Shown here piece by piece: positions 35,480 through 45,718 of a stretch of 64,000 bases of DNA. Every line of letters begins with the position of its first letter. Position 1 is the stretch's first letter. The stretch spans positions 186,001 through 250,000 of the forward strand of contig JAHLKC010000045.1 of assembly GCA_025449115.1 (NCBI GenBank), given 5' to 3'. The notes under the pieces are model-generated. The model had not been told where the DNA came from and did not search any database. It saw nothing but the letters and a program-made list of their open reading frames with translations. A program made the translations under genes and the position numbers. This stretch comes from Chytridium lagenaria (taxonomy: Eukaryota > Chytridiomycota > Chytridiomycetes > Chytridiales > Chytridiaceae).

Positions 35480-35499
35480 TCCCCCGCTCCCGGGGGAGC
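35480..35499. repeat. GC-rich perfect inverted repeat (hairpin)
   Basis: CCCGCTCC, a 4-base loop CGGG, then GGAGCGGG: a perfect 8-bp stem in an otherwise very AT-rich stretch. Not a bacterial terminator in this context. Confidence 0.7.
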
Positions 35500-36942
35500 G
35501 GGTTCCACCCCCCCTTTATTACGTATTAATTAAAAAAATTTGTTTCTTATCGAGAAACACGTGTACTTAAGAGGGCAAACATTTTAATTAGCAGTTTTTT
35601 GAAACGGTTTCCATTTATGGAAATTCCAAAATTTGTTTCGGGTGTTTCCGGTGGTATATTTACTTGGTATCCATATGGTTTACGGTTTTTGGGTTGTGAA
35701 AAAGAATTTTAGATATATTTATATGTTCACTGGAGATTTAGACTACGGTGGAGAATCTGAAGATGGGGGTACGGAAGTGTCTGAAATCGATAATTCGTGG
35801 TTAAGTCTGTGTGATCAAGTTGGCAATCATCTCTGGGACGTTTGTCGGTTTCTGTATTGCGTGCGGTTTTCGCTTTCGCTGGAGTTGCATGCCTGTTTCT
35901 CGGTGAAATCTTCGATGGTGACGTCTCTTATGGTACGCTGAGGATCGTGTTGTTCGGGAATCTCTCGGAACTCCTAAGTTACGTTGGACTGAAACATTTC
36001 TTCAGAGATCTTCCGTGACAGCTCTTGGAGTTGTTTCTTGTTTTTTGGGTTGTTCTTAATCGACTACGAAGAGTGTATATGTTCAGTTTTTGTTGGAATA
36101 CGCGGAAAATCGACGGTTAGAGAGCGAAGTCAAAGTGTCTGGAGATATTGTGAAATCTATTTTTGAGTCGACCTATGAAAATTGGACTCAAAGATATCTT
36201 GAACGTTGCTCGTTGGCATCTTTACGTTCCGGGCTGGTTATGTTAGGAGTTTCAGTGGTTGGACATATTGATTTCAGCTTTTTATTGTGGATCAGCCTTT
36301 TGGGAATTCCGAAATCCAGATGGACCGTATCTGCTATACTTGTGAAGTTGTGGTGTTAGAGAGAGTAACTGAAGTGAAGGCTTTAGTAGAATATGCTGGA
36401 TGTGATAGAGAATCCATGTTGAAAATTGATGGTATTTTCTTTTTTTTAGATGATGTTTAATGTTTGTAGAAGAAGAAGGCGAGAAAATGTTGGGGCGACC
36501 ATTTTTAAGATGGTCTCGGATCTTTTAACGTAGTCACAGTATTGTTCGTTTACGTGAAGTGTTAGATTTTTTGCAGTTATCATCATCTAAATCGAAAAAA
36601 TGTTATAATAAATATCGCATAAAAATAAAAAGGCCATTGCCACTGCCTCAACAAAAAAATATTATTAATAAAACAAAAAATTCCAGGAGCGGGGGCCTCA
36701 GCAATTCCCAATTGCCCCTTGTCAAAACACTGTCCGGCCGAGACAAACATCGTTACCAAAAAAGGGACCTGAACGTGTCTTTGACACCCACCCGCTTCAG
36801 GGCAGCTGCAAAGCAACTCGCGCTGACCGCCCACCCAACAGCGAACCCCTCATCCAACCCACCGGATGATCCTTGGTTCCTTAGGGATCCTCCGACCCGC
36901 GGGGGTGCTTGATGATACTTGATATGATACTTGTACATGTAC

Positions 36943-36950
36943 TTTATAAG
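36943..36950 (+). promoter_or_regulatory. possible TATA box of subtilisin-like gene
   Basis: TTTATAAG 63-70 nt upstream of the ATG at 37013. Single weak match, position plausible. Confidence 0.3.
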
Positions 36951-37012
36951 CGCCATAAATATGGGTCTTAATCAACGCTTTCCCTCGCAACCAAAGGACC
37001 TCATCCTCGTCG

Positions 37013-39673
37013 ATGCTTCCGCTGGCGATAATGCCTTCATCTACGGGTGCATCCTCAAGCTCCCAGTCCCCTTCACTCGGTCACCTTTTCCTCCTTATCG
37101 GCCTCATCACCTGCAGCTTCCACACAGCCTCCGCCGGTCCCGTCAACAACGTCAACTCTTTCCCCTATGCTCAAGTCAATGAAGTCGGATCCACACTCAC
37201 AGTCGGTGACTTTAAAGTTATCGTGAAATGGCTCAACAGCACCACCGCCACAAGTCTTGACACCCCAGACGCGGCCACCAAGCTTGTCCTGCGGTCATCC
37301 AAGATTGGAACCACCGATGATGTGTTCACAGGTGGTCTCGCATCTTTGGATTCGGCTGCGTCTGCCACTTCTTCTATCGCTGCTGTGGCTTGCTCGGATG
37401 CGCAGACGCAAATCTTTGTACCGCGTCGGTCTGCTGCGTTCCCTGGTGGACAGTGGTCTATCAACCCTGGACCAACGGGTGTGAGGCGATGCGCCATCAC
37501 CACTAACTCTGTCGTCGCAGAACTTTTCACCGCCACAGGAAACCTTGTCTTAACTTCCCTTGTTGATGGCGTTGTCAACCAAAGGTCCATTGCTCTTGGC
37601 ACCAAGTTCCAATACTCTACTTCCTTCAGCGCCCGTGGTCTTCATTTCCGCTTCAGGCTCCAGAATCGTCATCGTTGGTAGCAAAGGATCCGCATTGATC
37701 TCTGGTATTCAAACCAACGACTTATCCACCGCTATCGCATTCCCCAACCTTATCAATCCGTTCACTGGACTTCAAGCCAACACGAGGATACGATCTAACC
37801 AACGGTTCATCCTTCGAGCTGATGCGAACGGCGTCGAGATTGCTTCGTTGGTGACTGGATCACCTACCTCCACCGCGTTGGCTACTGGCAAGACGAGACT
37901 TCCAATCAGTCCTTGCGGTGATACGGAGGCCTGCGCACCTTCCCTTTCTCAAGCGGATGACTCTTGGTCGTGTGGATACTGGGGCAACTTTCTTGGTGTA
38001 GGCACATCATCCACTACCCGTAGAATCGTCCTTCCTCTCGGAATTTCCACCTCCTACGGTGTTGCTCTTGGTCATCAAGGACTTGGAGGTGTTTATATCT
38101 ACCTTGGCTCCGATGACGGCGATATCGGTCGTCTTCCCTCCTCCCTTTCCTTGGTCGACCCCTCAACCTCTTCAGCAACGTCATGGATGGTGTGGGAAAA
38201 GCGAACCACCGTCAGCAAACCCACTGTTTCCCCTCTCATAACTCCAAACATTGAATTTGAGGAAGGCGAAGAAGGTCTCGCCATCATCCCTCTCTACGTC
38301 CCAGCTCCATCCACTATCCGTCGTCGCGCACCTACCCAACTCCGTTTCTCCGCACCCCGCTCCCTTTTAATGAAAACATATACCGGCGCGCTTCCCAACC
38401 CCATCCCTAAAACTTGGGTACACTGGGAGCCTCCTCCTTTGATATCAAAGCCCCTACCAACCTCAACCCCGACGCGGTCCCGGTGCTCTTGCCGACGCCT
38501 CCGCAGCTTGGTGGCCCGCTAAAATCGGTGTCTCCAAAGCCTGGCAATGGGCACGCACGTACAACGTCACCCCTGCCACCGTTCGGGTCGCCATCATCGA
38601 CAGTGGTGTCATGACGTCCCACCCATGGTTAAAGCCTTCATCGTTCCATCAAAACCCTGGAGAGGTGGCAGATAATTTTTTGGATGATGATGCTAATGGA
38701 TACGTGGACGATTCGATTGGGTATGATTTTGTTATGGAGAAGGGAAGCCCGGAAGATAAGTTTGGACATGGACAATGTGTTCTGGGTTTGTGGCTGGGAG
38801 GGATCCTGCTGCTGTTGGAGCGGATCAAAGTGTTTCGACTACCATTGGGACACCGCTTTCGCCGGGTGTGAATGTCAAGTTGACTATGGTTAGGGGTTTG
38901 GATAATGCGGGAAAGAGTAACTCTGTGGATTTGTCGCGTGCCATTGCGTACGTTGTCAAGAGGGGTTTCTGTCGTCTCGTGCAGTTGGGGTGGTGGGAGT
39001 GATACGCAAGGTGAGAGGTGGAATGTTTGTTTTGATAACGTTCTGAGGATTAACATTATGTTTTCTTTAAATATGTCGTATGTCTTAGCTCTCCGCGATA
39101 GCTTTGCTCTCCTAAAGTCTAGGAACATTGTCATGTTCTCTTCCGCAGGCAATGATGGCAGAAACACGGATGATGGGACCCCTGAGGTTCCCAAAAGATA
39201 CCCCGGCGTTATCTCTGTTGGCGCATCGACCTCTACGGACGGCCGAGCCTCATTCTCCAACTATGGTGCTACTACCGTTCAATTCTTTGCACCTGGTGGT
39301 TAGTATTTTTTCCCCTCAAGTTTCTACCGTCGTTGTTTCGAGATACACAGGCGCTAGTTGAAATCCGTACCCTGTTTTTTTGTCTCTATATCTCACCATA
39401 CCGTTATTGTGTACAGACAAGGTTCTTTCAACGTCAAAGGACGGTCTCCTGACTGAAGGATCTGGGACTTCCTACTCCAATCCCGTCATGGTCAGCTCCT
39501 TTTCATACGTATTGGGGCTTATCCGTACTCTCCGTCCGGACCTTGACCCTGTGGCCCAACAAAATGCGGCTTTGGACTCGCTCTGCTCCACTGCCGTCAA
39601 GGTGTCTGGATTAGCCAGTGTTTGCGGAAGAATTCAACTTGATGAAGCTGTCAAGAAAGTGCTTGGAGCTTGA
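37013..39673 (+). CDS. secreted subtilisin-like serine protease (S8 family)
   Basis: Signal peptide after ATG 37013 (LGHLFLLIGLITCSFHTASA). A large N-terminal region of about 450 residues, rich in Ser/Thr and beta strands, is unlike a simple inhibitor-type propeptide and contains LRFSAPRSLL just before the catalytic domain. Catalytic Asp: VAIIDSGV with HP (about 38591-38630). Catalytic His: the GHGT box at about 38765-38776, visible only if one base is added near 38772. Oxyanion Asn: SSAGNDG (about 39139-39159). Catalytic Ser: GTSYSNP (about 39467-39487). Introns 39011-39088 and 39299-39416 have GT/AG ends and consistent phase. Ends at TGA 39673. Frame changes occur near 37640, 38425, 38500, 38772 and 38950. 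All four catalytic elements are present, so an active extracellular protease is expected. Confidence 0.85.
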
Positions 39674-40095
39674 TCCATAGATTATTCGATTTCCCTGTTT
39701 TTGTTTTTCGCGATGGCGTGCCTTTTGCTATTTTTTGCTGTTGTTGCTGTATTCGGTTAGATTGTAAACCTCTTTTTTATTCGTTGTCGTTGTTTCTCTT
39801 TTGCCTGCGTTTGTAAAGGCAGGGGACAACTTTCGAATGCGCTGTAACGGTAAATAAAAATCTCGTCGCAAATGCAATATCGCGGAGGTCAACCAAGGTC
39901 CAAGATACAGCATCAGCCGACAATTCATATTCATAAATACATTGTTACAAAAAAAAAAAGGATCATCCACACTCATTCATTCACTCATTCATTCACTCAC
40001 TCACTGATACATTTGATGCTATCATTTTTCACACTTTTTTTTATGTCGTTGCCTATGAGGTTTATTTGTAATTTCTTTTTGTGTGGTTAATAGTA
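39674..40095. other. intergenic region with TCAT/CACT microsatellite
   Basis: Between the protease and the ABC transporter, both on the + strand. It contains a CATTCATTCACTCATTCATT microsatellite at about 39971-40003. No gene. Confidence 0.5.
39971..40003. repeat. (CATT/CACT)n microsatellite
   Basis: Tetranucleotide array CATTCATTCACTCATTCATT and following CACT units, about 33 bp, about 95 nt before the putative ABC transporter start. Confidence 0.8.
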
Positions 40096-43000
40096 ATGGC
40101 TCAGTCAAAATATTCAGCTGTCTTTGAGGCCCAGGCAATCAACATGGGTGCATCCATAGGAATAAAAAGCATTGCTGCAGAAGTTCTAAATCTGTTGAGG
40201 TATGGGTGACTGCAGCGTCAACGCTAGAGCCAATGTTGTTCGTACTTCTACAAGAAAGACTGCCGTCATGGCAGCACGGGATCCCTGGGCATTCATAACG
40301 GCTTCATACCTGAACAGCATGATGCAAACCAGCCTCAAGAAACCGCTTGCCTATGATGATATACCCTCACTTAATCCACAGAATCATGCTGCTATTCTTG
40401 CGACCACTATGCATACCACCCAAGACGAAGGGTTAACTCCAATAACCGCCATATTCTTGAAGCAGGGCCACTACTTTGTTCTCATAGTGATTTTAAAGCT
40501 TGTATCCATCAGCTTGACTGTGTGCCTTCCTTTGGTGCTCCAGGCCATCTTGCTGAGACTTAAGGGAGAGTCGATCACTGCAATCGGGATTCCGTTTCCT
40601 AATTCTGGTATTGGACTATGCTTTCTGCTCTTTGCAATTGCAATGCTCAAAACCTGCTTTGAAGCAAGCTATATCCAGCTCCTCCGGAGTTTTCAGTTCA
40701 ATTTACAAACTCTCCTTACCGACACTGTTTTTCGAAAAGCTTTCAGTCTGTCGAATGAGGTTTCCAGCCACTTTGATGAGGTATGCCAATGGTCTCTTAC
40801 TTAATTTTATTTGCATCATATTCTTACTTAAATCTTTTGCTATGCAGGGCCGAATACTCTCATTGCTTAATATTGACATTCAGGAAGTAGCGCAATCGGT
40901 TATATCTTCCGTTAATATTGTGCTGCTTCCCATTCAAATTGGACTTGCCCTTTTTTTTCTCTCACGTTTGATCAGTTGGGGTGTATTACCTGCTGCCATC
41001 GCCGTGGGGTGCATTTTCCTTACTATGCTCCCAATAGGTGGTGCATTTACCAGCAACATGTCTACTTTTATGAAAGCAGGGGATGGAAGAGTCAAGCTAC
41101 TTCGGGAAATTCTGCAAGGCATCCGTATCATTAAGATGCGGAATCTTGAGCAGTACATGGTGGAAGCTGTGGAGAAGATGAGGACTTTACAACTAAAGGC
41201 GCTTTTCACCACAATCATAATCAGCGTCACGTCACTACCATCCGCCGTGCTGCCACTAGGTATAGTTTTTTTGTTTTTTTTTGGAAGCCTTCGTCAATCA
41301 ATATAATAATACTACCAACAGCGAGTATTTTACTCTATGCCAGGTCGTCAGGAGCTGCAGACAGTATGGCTGAAGCTGGAGCTGGAGGCGGTGCTGGTAC
41401 CCTTAATCCTGCAGTTATATTTCCAGCTTTGACCCTATTCGGCATTCTCTTTGAGCCTTTAGAAACTCTACCTGCGGTAAGCTCTGTAAACTTGAGCGCT
41501 GGTTTTTAATCGATGTACATGCATTTCCTTCTCAACTCTTAACGTATAATGTAGAGCGTGCAGTGAGTTTCAGTCTCATTTCTTTACTTTGCACATTATT
41601 TCTAACATTTATTCAGAGGTGTTTCGAAAGGATATGTTGCGCTGTCACGAATTTCCCGCTTTCTTGCGGCGAAGGATCGCAAGGTACAGCAGGCGTCAAT
41701 ATCATCGACATTATCAGAACCTCGAAAATATGGCGACAAAATCAACGCTATCGTAATCGAGGACGGCGAGTTATTTGGAAAGAAAAAAATCCATCCCGTG
41801 TTGGCTTAGTTGATAAAATGAAGACCCGTCATTTAAACTCACGGGCCTTGATGTTGCAATCGAGCGCGGAAAGTTGACGGCAATTATAGGAGGCATCGGT
41901 CGGTCTTTGTTCTGTTGCAATATTTTATGAGCATTCTTCTTACAACAAGTTCTTTACAGGATCTGGAAAGTCTTCACTCATCTCCGCGTGTCTTGGAGAT
42001 ATGATTCAAACAAAGGGAAGTCTTTACGTCACGGAGAGCTTGCCCTATGCAGCCAATCTCCATGGCTTCTTAGCGAAACTATTCAAGACAACATCCTGTT
42101 TGGAAAACCTCTTGACGTCTCGATGCTTAATGAAGTGATCCGATGCTGTGGCCTTCAGCAAGATATCGAAACTTTTCCGCAAGGCCTGAACACTCAGATT
42201 GGTGAGAGGGGCGTGACCCTTTCTGGTGGACAGAAATCTCGAGTAGCGCTTGCGAGGGCACTGTATCAGAATGCCGATATTTATCTTCTGGATGACCCGC
42301 TTTCATCTCTTGATGCAAGAGTTGGAAAACTAGTCATGGAGGAATGCATCCTTGGACGGCTTGCTGGCCACACGAGGATTCTCATTACTCATCAGCTTCA
42401 TGTCTTGCCTGAAGTAGATATGATCCTTGTTATCGATCAAGGAAGAATTGTAGAGTCTGGAACCTTCTCAGAGCTGATGGAAAAGTCCGAAGGAGAAGGG
42501 GCCTTGAAAAGATGATGAAGGAGTTTAAGGTAATATTTTTTATTCGCTTTAGCTGACTGCATACTTATTTTCCGTTTTTTTTTTTTTTTTTTTTTTTTTG
42601 AAGATGGATAGCGAAACGTCTTCGTCATCATCTCAAGTTTCTGAAGCAATCTTAAAAGGGTTAAGTTCAACCACGCTCTCTAACACCGGAAGCCCGTTGC
42701 TTTCTGGTGAAGAGAGGCAGTTAGGCTCTATCAAATTTAAAGTGATTCAGCGGTACTATAATCTAGCGGGTGGAGCGCCTGTGATTTTTCTTGGCACTTT
42801 TTGCTTTTCATTGATGACGCTTACGGTGGCCGGGAGAGATCTTTGGCTAGCGTGGTGGAGTGATGGAAGATTCGGGCTCCGAGGGTCACAGTTTTTTATG
42901 GGTTACATATATCTTGGTACCATTTTTGTAGTACTTTCTGGTTCGTTTTTCACCAATTTTAATTATTTAGCAAAATAAGTTGCACTTTGTTTAGTTGAAA

Positions 43001-44842
43001 GCATCTAACAAGAAGTAATTTTGTAGTTCTTTTCTCGTTCATAACTGCCGCGACAAGTTATACTGCCGGAAAAAACATTCATAAACGTTCTCTATCTGGG
43101 TTACTGCGTGCACCTGTATCTTTCTTTGATTCTCAGGTTGGTTTCCCTCTTTTTCAACTTTACTAAACCCCAAAGCCTATTGGCAGAATTTTGAACAGGC
43201 TCACTCGAGATATGGATGGAGTTGACCGCTCATTATGGGTTGCTTTTTGGACATTCGTACGTTGCAAGATGAAAAATATCCATTTAACAAATGAAACATA
43301 TGCAGTATTATTCTTTTTCCACCATAATAGCATCCCTCGTCTCATTAGTATACGCAACACCATATGTCCTCATTATCTTTGCCTTCCTCGCAATAATTTA
43401 CGGTCTTTTTCTCAAATTGTATCGATCAAGTACACGAGAATTGAGTCGCATCATCGCCATTGAAAATTCAACACTCTACGCCCACATGTCTGAGTCTTTA
43501 AATGGATTATCATCTTTGCGGGCTTTTAAAGTATGTTTTAGATTGAATCTATTTTGGATTAATCAGAATGTAGGCTGAGGACAGGGCTTCAATTAGACTT
43601 TGCAAGCTTTTAGATAGAGTGAATACACCATTGTTTGCGCAAATGACGGTGAAAGTGTGGCTCTCCGTCAGAATTCAGGTAGTTATCTATGCCTTTCACT
43701 CGTCGTATGCAGCGCATAATTTTTCATTCTTATGTCGTCCTCGCCTTTCACCTAACATTTTTCCCTATTTTCCAGTTTTTCTCTGCGGTTGTCATTCTTT
43801 TTATTTCTCTTTTTGGAACCTTGAGCACTAGCTTTTCTCCGGCTTTACTAGGCTTCGCAATCTCGACGGCAAGTGTACTGTCGAACGAAATTTCTATCTT
43901 TGTCATGCTATCGGCCGCTTTGGAGGCAGAGCTTGTTAGCGTAGAACGGCTACTCGAGTATTGCTACAATCTTCCCAAGGAGGACGATCTTTACAAAACC
44001 GACGACCCTAAAGGAGATGAATGGCCGGCTGCCGGAGCTATCACGGCCACTAACTTGAGCATCAAATTTGAATCCATGGAGCGGCCAGTTATCAAAGACG
44101 TGTCTTTATCTATTTCGCCCGGCGAGATGATTGGTGTCGTCGGAAGAACAGGAAGCGGCAAGTCCACTCTCTTGTCATCTCTTTTTAGATTATTTGAACC
44201 AAGTTGCGGAATGATTCAAATCGATGGAAGGGATATCTCCACTTTAGGCCTCGCTACACTTCGTAACGGACTCCAGATTGTCCCTCAAGACCCAGTGCTT
44301 TTTAGCGGCACAATTCGGAGCAACCTCGACCCTTTTCAGCGGTGCGACGATTTGGTTCTTTGGAACGCGCTTGATCTCGTCGGGATGAAAAAGTTTGTTC
44401 TCTCCTTGGAGCATCGTCTGGATTTTGGAGTAGAAAGTGGAGGTGCAAACTTCTCGCTCGGCCAGCGGCAGTGTTTTGTTTTAGCTATGGCCATTTGTGG
44501 CAAGCCTAAATTCTGGTATTGGACGAGGCGTCTTCGGCCATCGACGCGGAAACCGACTCTCAAATCCAGGCCACTATCAAAAAATTATTTGTAGATACGA
44601 CCATCATCTCAGTTGCACATCGTATCAATACTGTCGCCAATTTTGATCGAGTTGCGGTGATGGATGAAGGGAGTTTGGTGGAGTTTGATACTCCATTCAA
44701 TCTGCTTAATAAGGAAGGAGGGAGATTTAAGGAGTTGGTTGAAGCAACAGGTGCAGCAAATGCAGCACAGATTCGGAGGCTTGTGGAGACAGGCAAACGT
44801 GCTGAGAAAGGAACTAGGTCGTCTCTTTATCAATCTTGGTAA
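40096..44842 (+). CDS. ABC transporter, ABCC (MRP/CFTR-like) subfamily, full length
   Basis: ATP-driven exporter with two membrane domains and two nucleotide-binding domains (NBD). The N-terminus carries the ABCC elbow (SYLNSMMQTSLKKPLAYDDI). Membrane domain 1 spans 40450-41480. NBD1: Walker A GSGKSS after the intron at 41899-41959, signature LSGGQ (42219-42233) and Walker B IYLLDDP (non-catalytic Asp, normal for ABCC NBD1). Membrane domain 2: 42740-43900. NBD2: Walker A GRTGSGKST (44141-44167), an altered signature FSLGQRQ (about 44451-44471) and Walker B LVLDEASS (after one missing A at 44508-44510). Introns with matching phase: 40781-40847, 41261-41321, 41477-41554, 41563-41616 (flanking an 8-nt microexon) and 41899-41959, with more in domain 2. 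Ends SSLYQSW at TAA 44842, which overlaps a GTAAGT and might continue. The N-terminal 35 codons from ATG 40096 are uncertain. Substrate unknown. Confidence 0.9.
41555..41562 (+). other. 8-nt coding microexon of the ABCC transporter
   Basis: AGCGTGCA lies between TGTAG and GTGAGT. With the upstream exon ending in phase 0 at 41476 and the downstream exon starting at 41617, it adds Ser-Val and two bases of a Gln codon, giving LPASVQGVSKGYVALSRI. The 18-residue spacing from the LP to the R-I of this loop equals that of other ABCC proteins, which supports the microexon. Confidence 0.65.
42575..42599 (+). repeat. poly(T) tract in intron 3' end
   Basis: A 25-T homopolymer immediately followed by GAAG and the next ABC transporter exon (MDSETSSSSS). 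It serves as an extreme polypyrimidine tract. Confidence 0.85.
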
Positions 44843-45718
44843 GTATAAGTAGTTTTTATAAATTTTCTTTCATCCTCAATTTCAGTCAGTCAACTTCAAT
44901 ACTAATCAAATCAATCCTTCTTCAACGTTTTTCTTTCTTAGACAGAAGTAGAGACAGACTCCGCCTGCGACCGGCGACGTCATTCTCTTGAGGCTGTTAT
45001 GGTTAAGTTCTTTCAACGATAGCCACAAGTCTGTAACACATTCTTCTTCCCAAGCGAGTCGAGGCTCTTTGAACCGACTAGTTTCTTTTCCATATGCTTC
45101 TTGTTTCCTAATATTCAATGTCGTGTGCATATCCCCTTTTCAAAGAAACCGGCGCGAGCCTGCCCAGTTGGGGGGTTCTCCACCCACAGCTCGAAACGCG
45201 ACATGTTTTTGTTTTTCGTACTTTGGTCTTTCAATTGTTTGAGAAATAATAACAGGTAAATGTGGTCCAATATACCGCATCTGTCCCAGACAGCATTTCC
45301 GTTTAATAATCGACTGGATAAAAAAGAATTTCGCCCCCTGTTGGAAACAAAGGAACTAAGTATCCAAACCCGAAGGTCGTCATAATCAGTCTTCAAAACG
45401 AACTGACCAGATTTAGTCAGACAGGCGTACGAGTGGGAGCTGGCGACGCCGATTGGCGTTCATTGTTTTGAGAATCACGGCACTAAGGAGGTCACATATC
45501 TACAAACTTAAACGATTTAAGCCCCACTGAGAAGGAAAACGACGCGAATTTTATCAACATTAAGACCAATACTGCGCATAACGGATCCTTGGAGCAGCAT
45601 CGTTAGTGGAAACAGTGGGAATCATATAGTTGACATCACACATCACTGGACCTCCTGACAATTTCGTCTCCAAAACCATCAACAATCAATCAGCAAAGTG
45701 GGGAGAAACGACTCCAAT
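44843..45718. other. intergenic region between ABC transporter and GAF-PDE
   Basis: 876 bp between two + strand genes. It should hold the 3' end of the transporter, possibly a last small exon, and the promoter of the phosphodiesterase. No ORF with a recognised domain. Confidence 0.45.

Larger units (their letters stand above)
35048..37012. other. AT-rich region, possibly decayed coding or mobile sequence
   Basis: Nearly 2 kb without a recognised gene. Composition differs from neighbours: AT-rich with TTG/GTT-rich codons. Frames at 35633-35941 and 36090-36359 have plausible amino-acid composition (for example RRLESEVKVSGDIVKSIFES, then NWTQRYLERCSLASLRSGLV) but no domain I can name and no splice context. 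A GC-rich hairpin lies at 35480-35499, and the 10-mer GGAGCGGGGG at 36685-36694 is the inverse of one of its arms. The right 300 bp should contain the promoter of the subtilisin-like gene, with a TTTATAAG at 36943. Confidence 0.45.

Noticed and set aside
35480..35499. GC-rich hairpin as a rho-independent terminator
   Set aside because: The genome is eukaryotic and no gene ends directly upstream of the hairpin in terminator-like spacing.
45115..45396. 93-codon minus-strand frame between the ABC transporter and the PDE
   Set aside because: No domain, no upstream splice or start context, and amino-acid composition without pattern.
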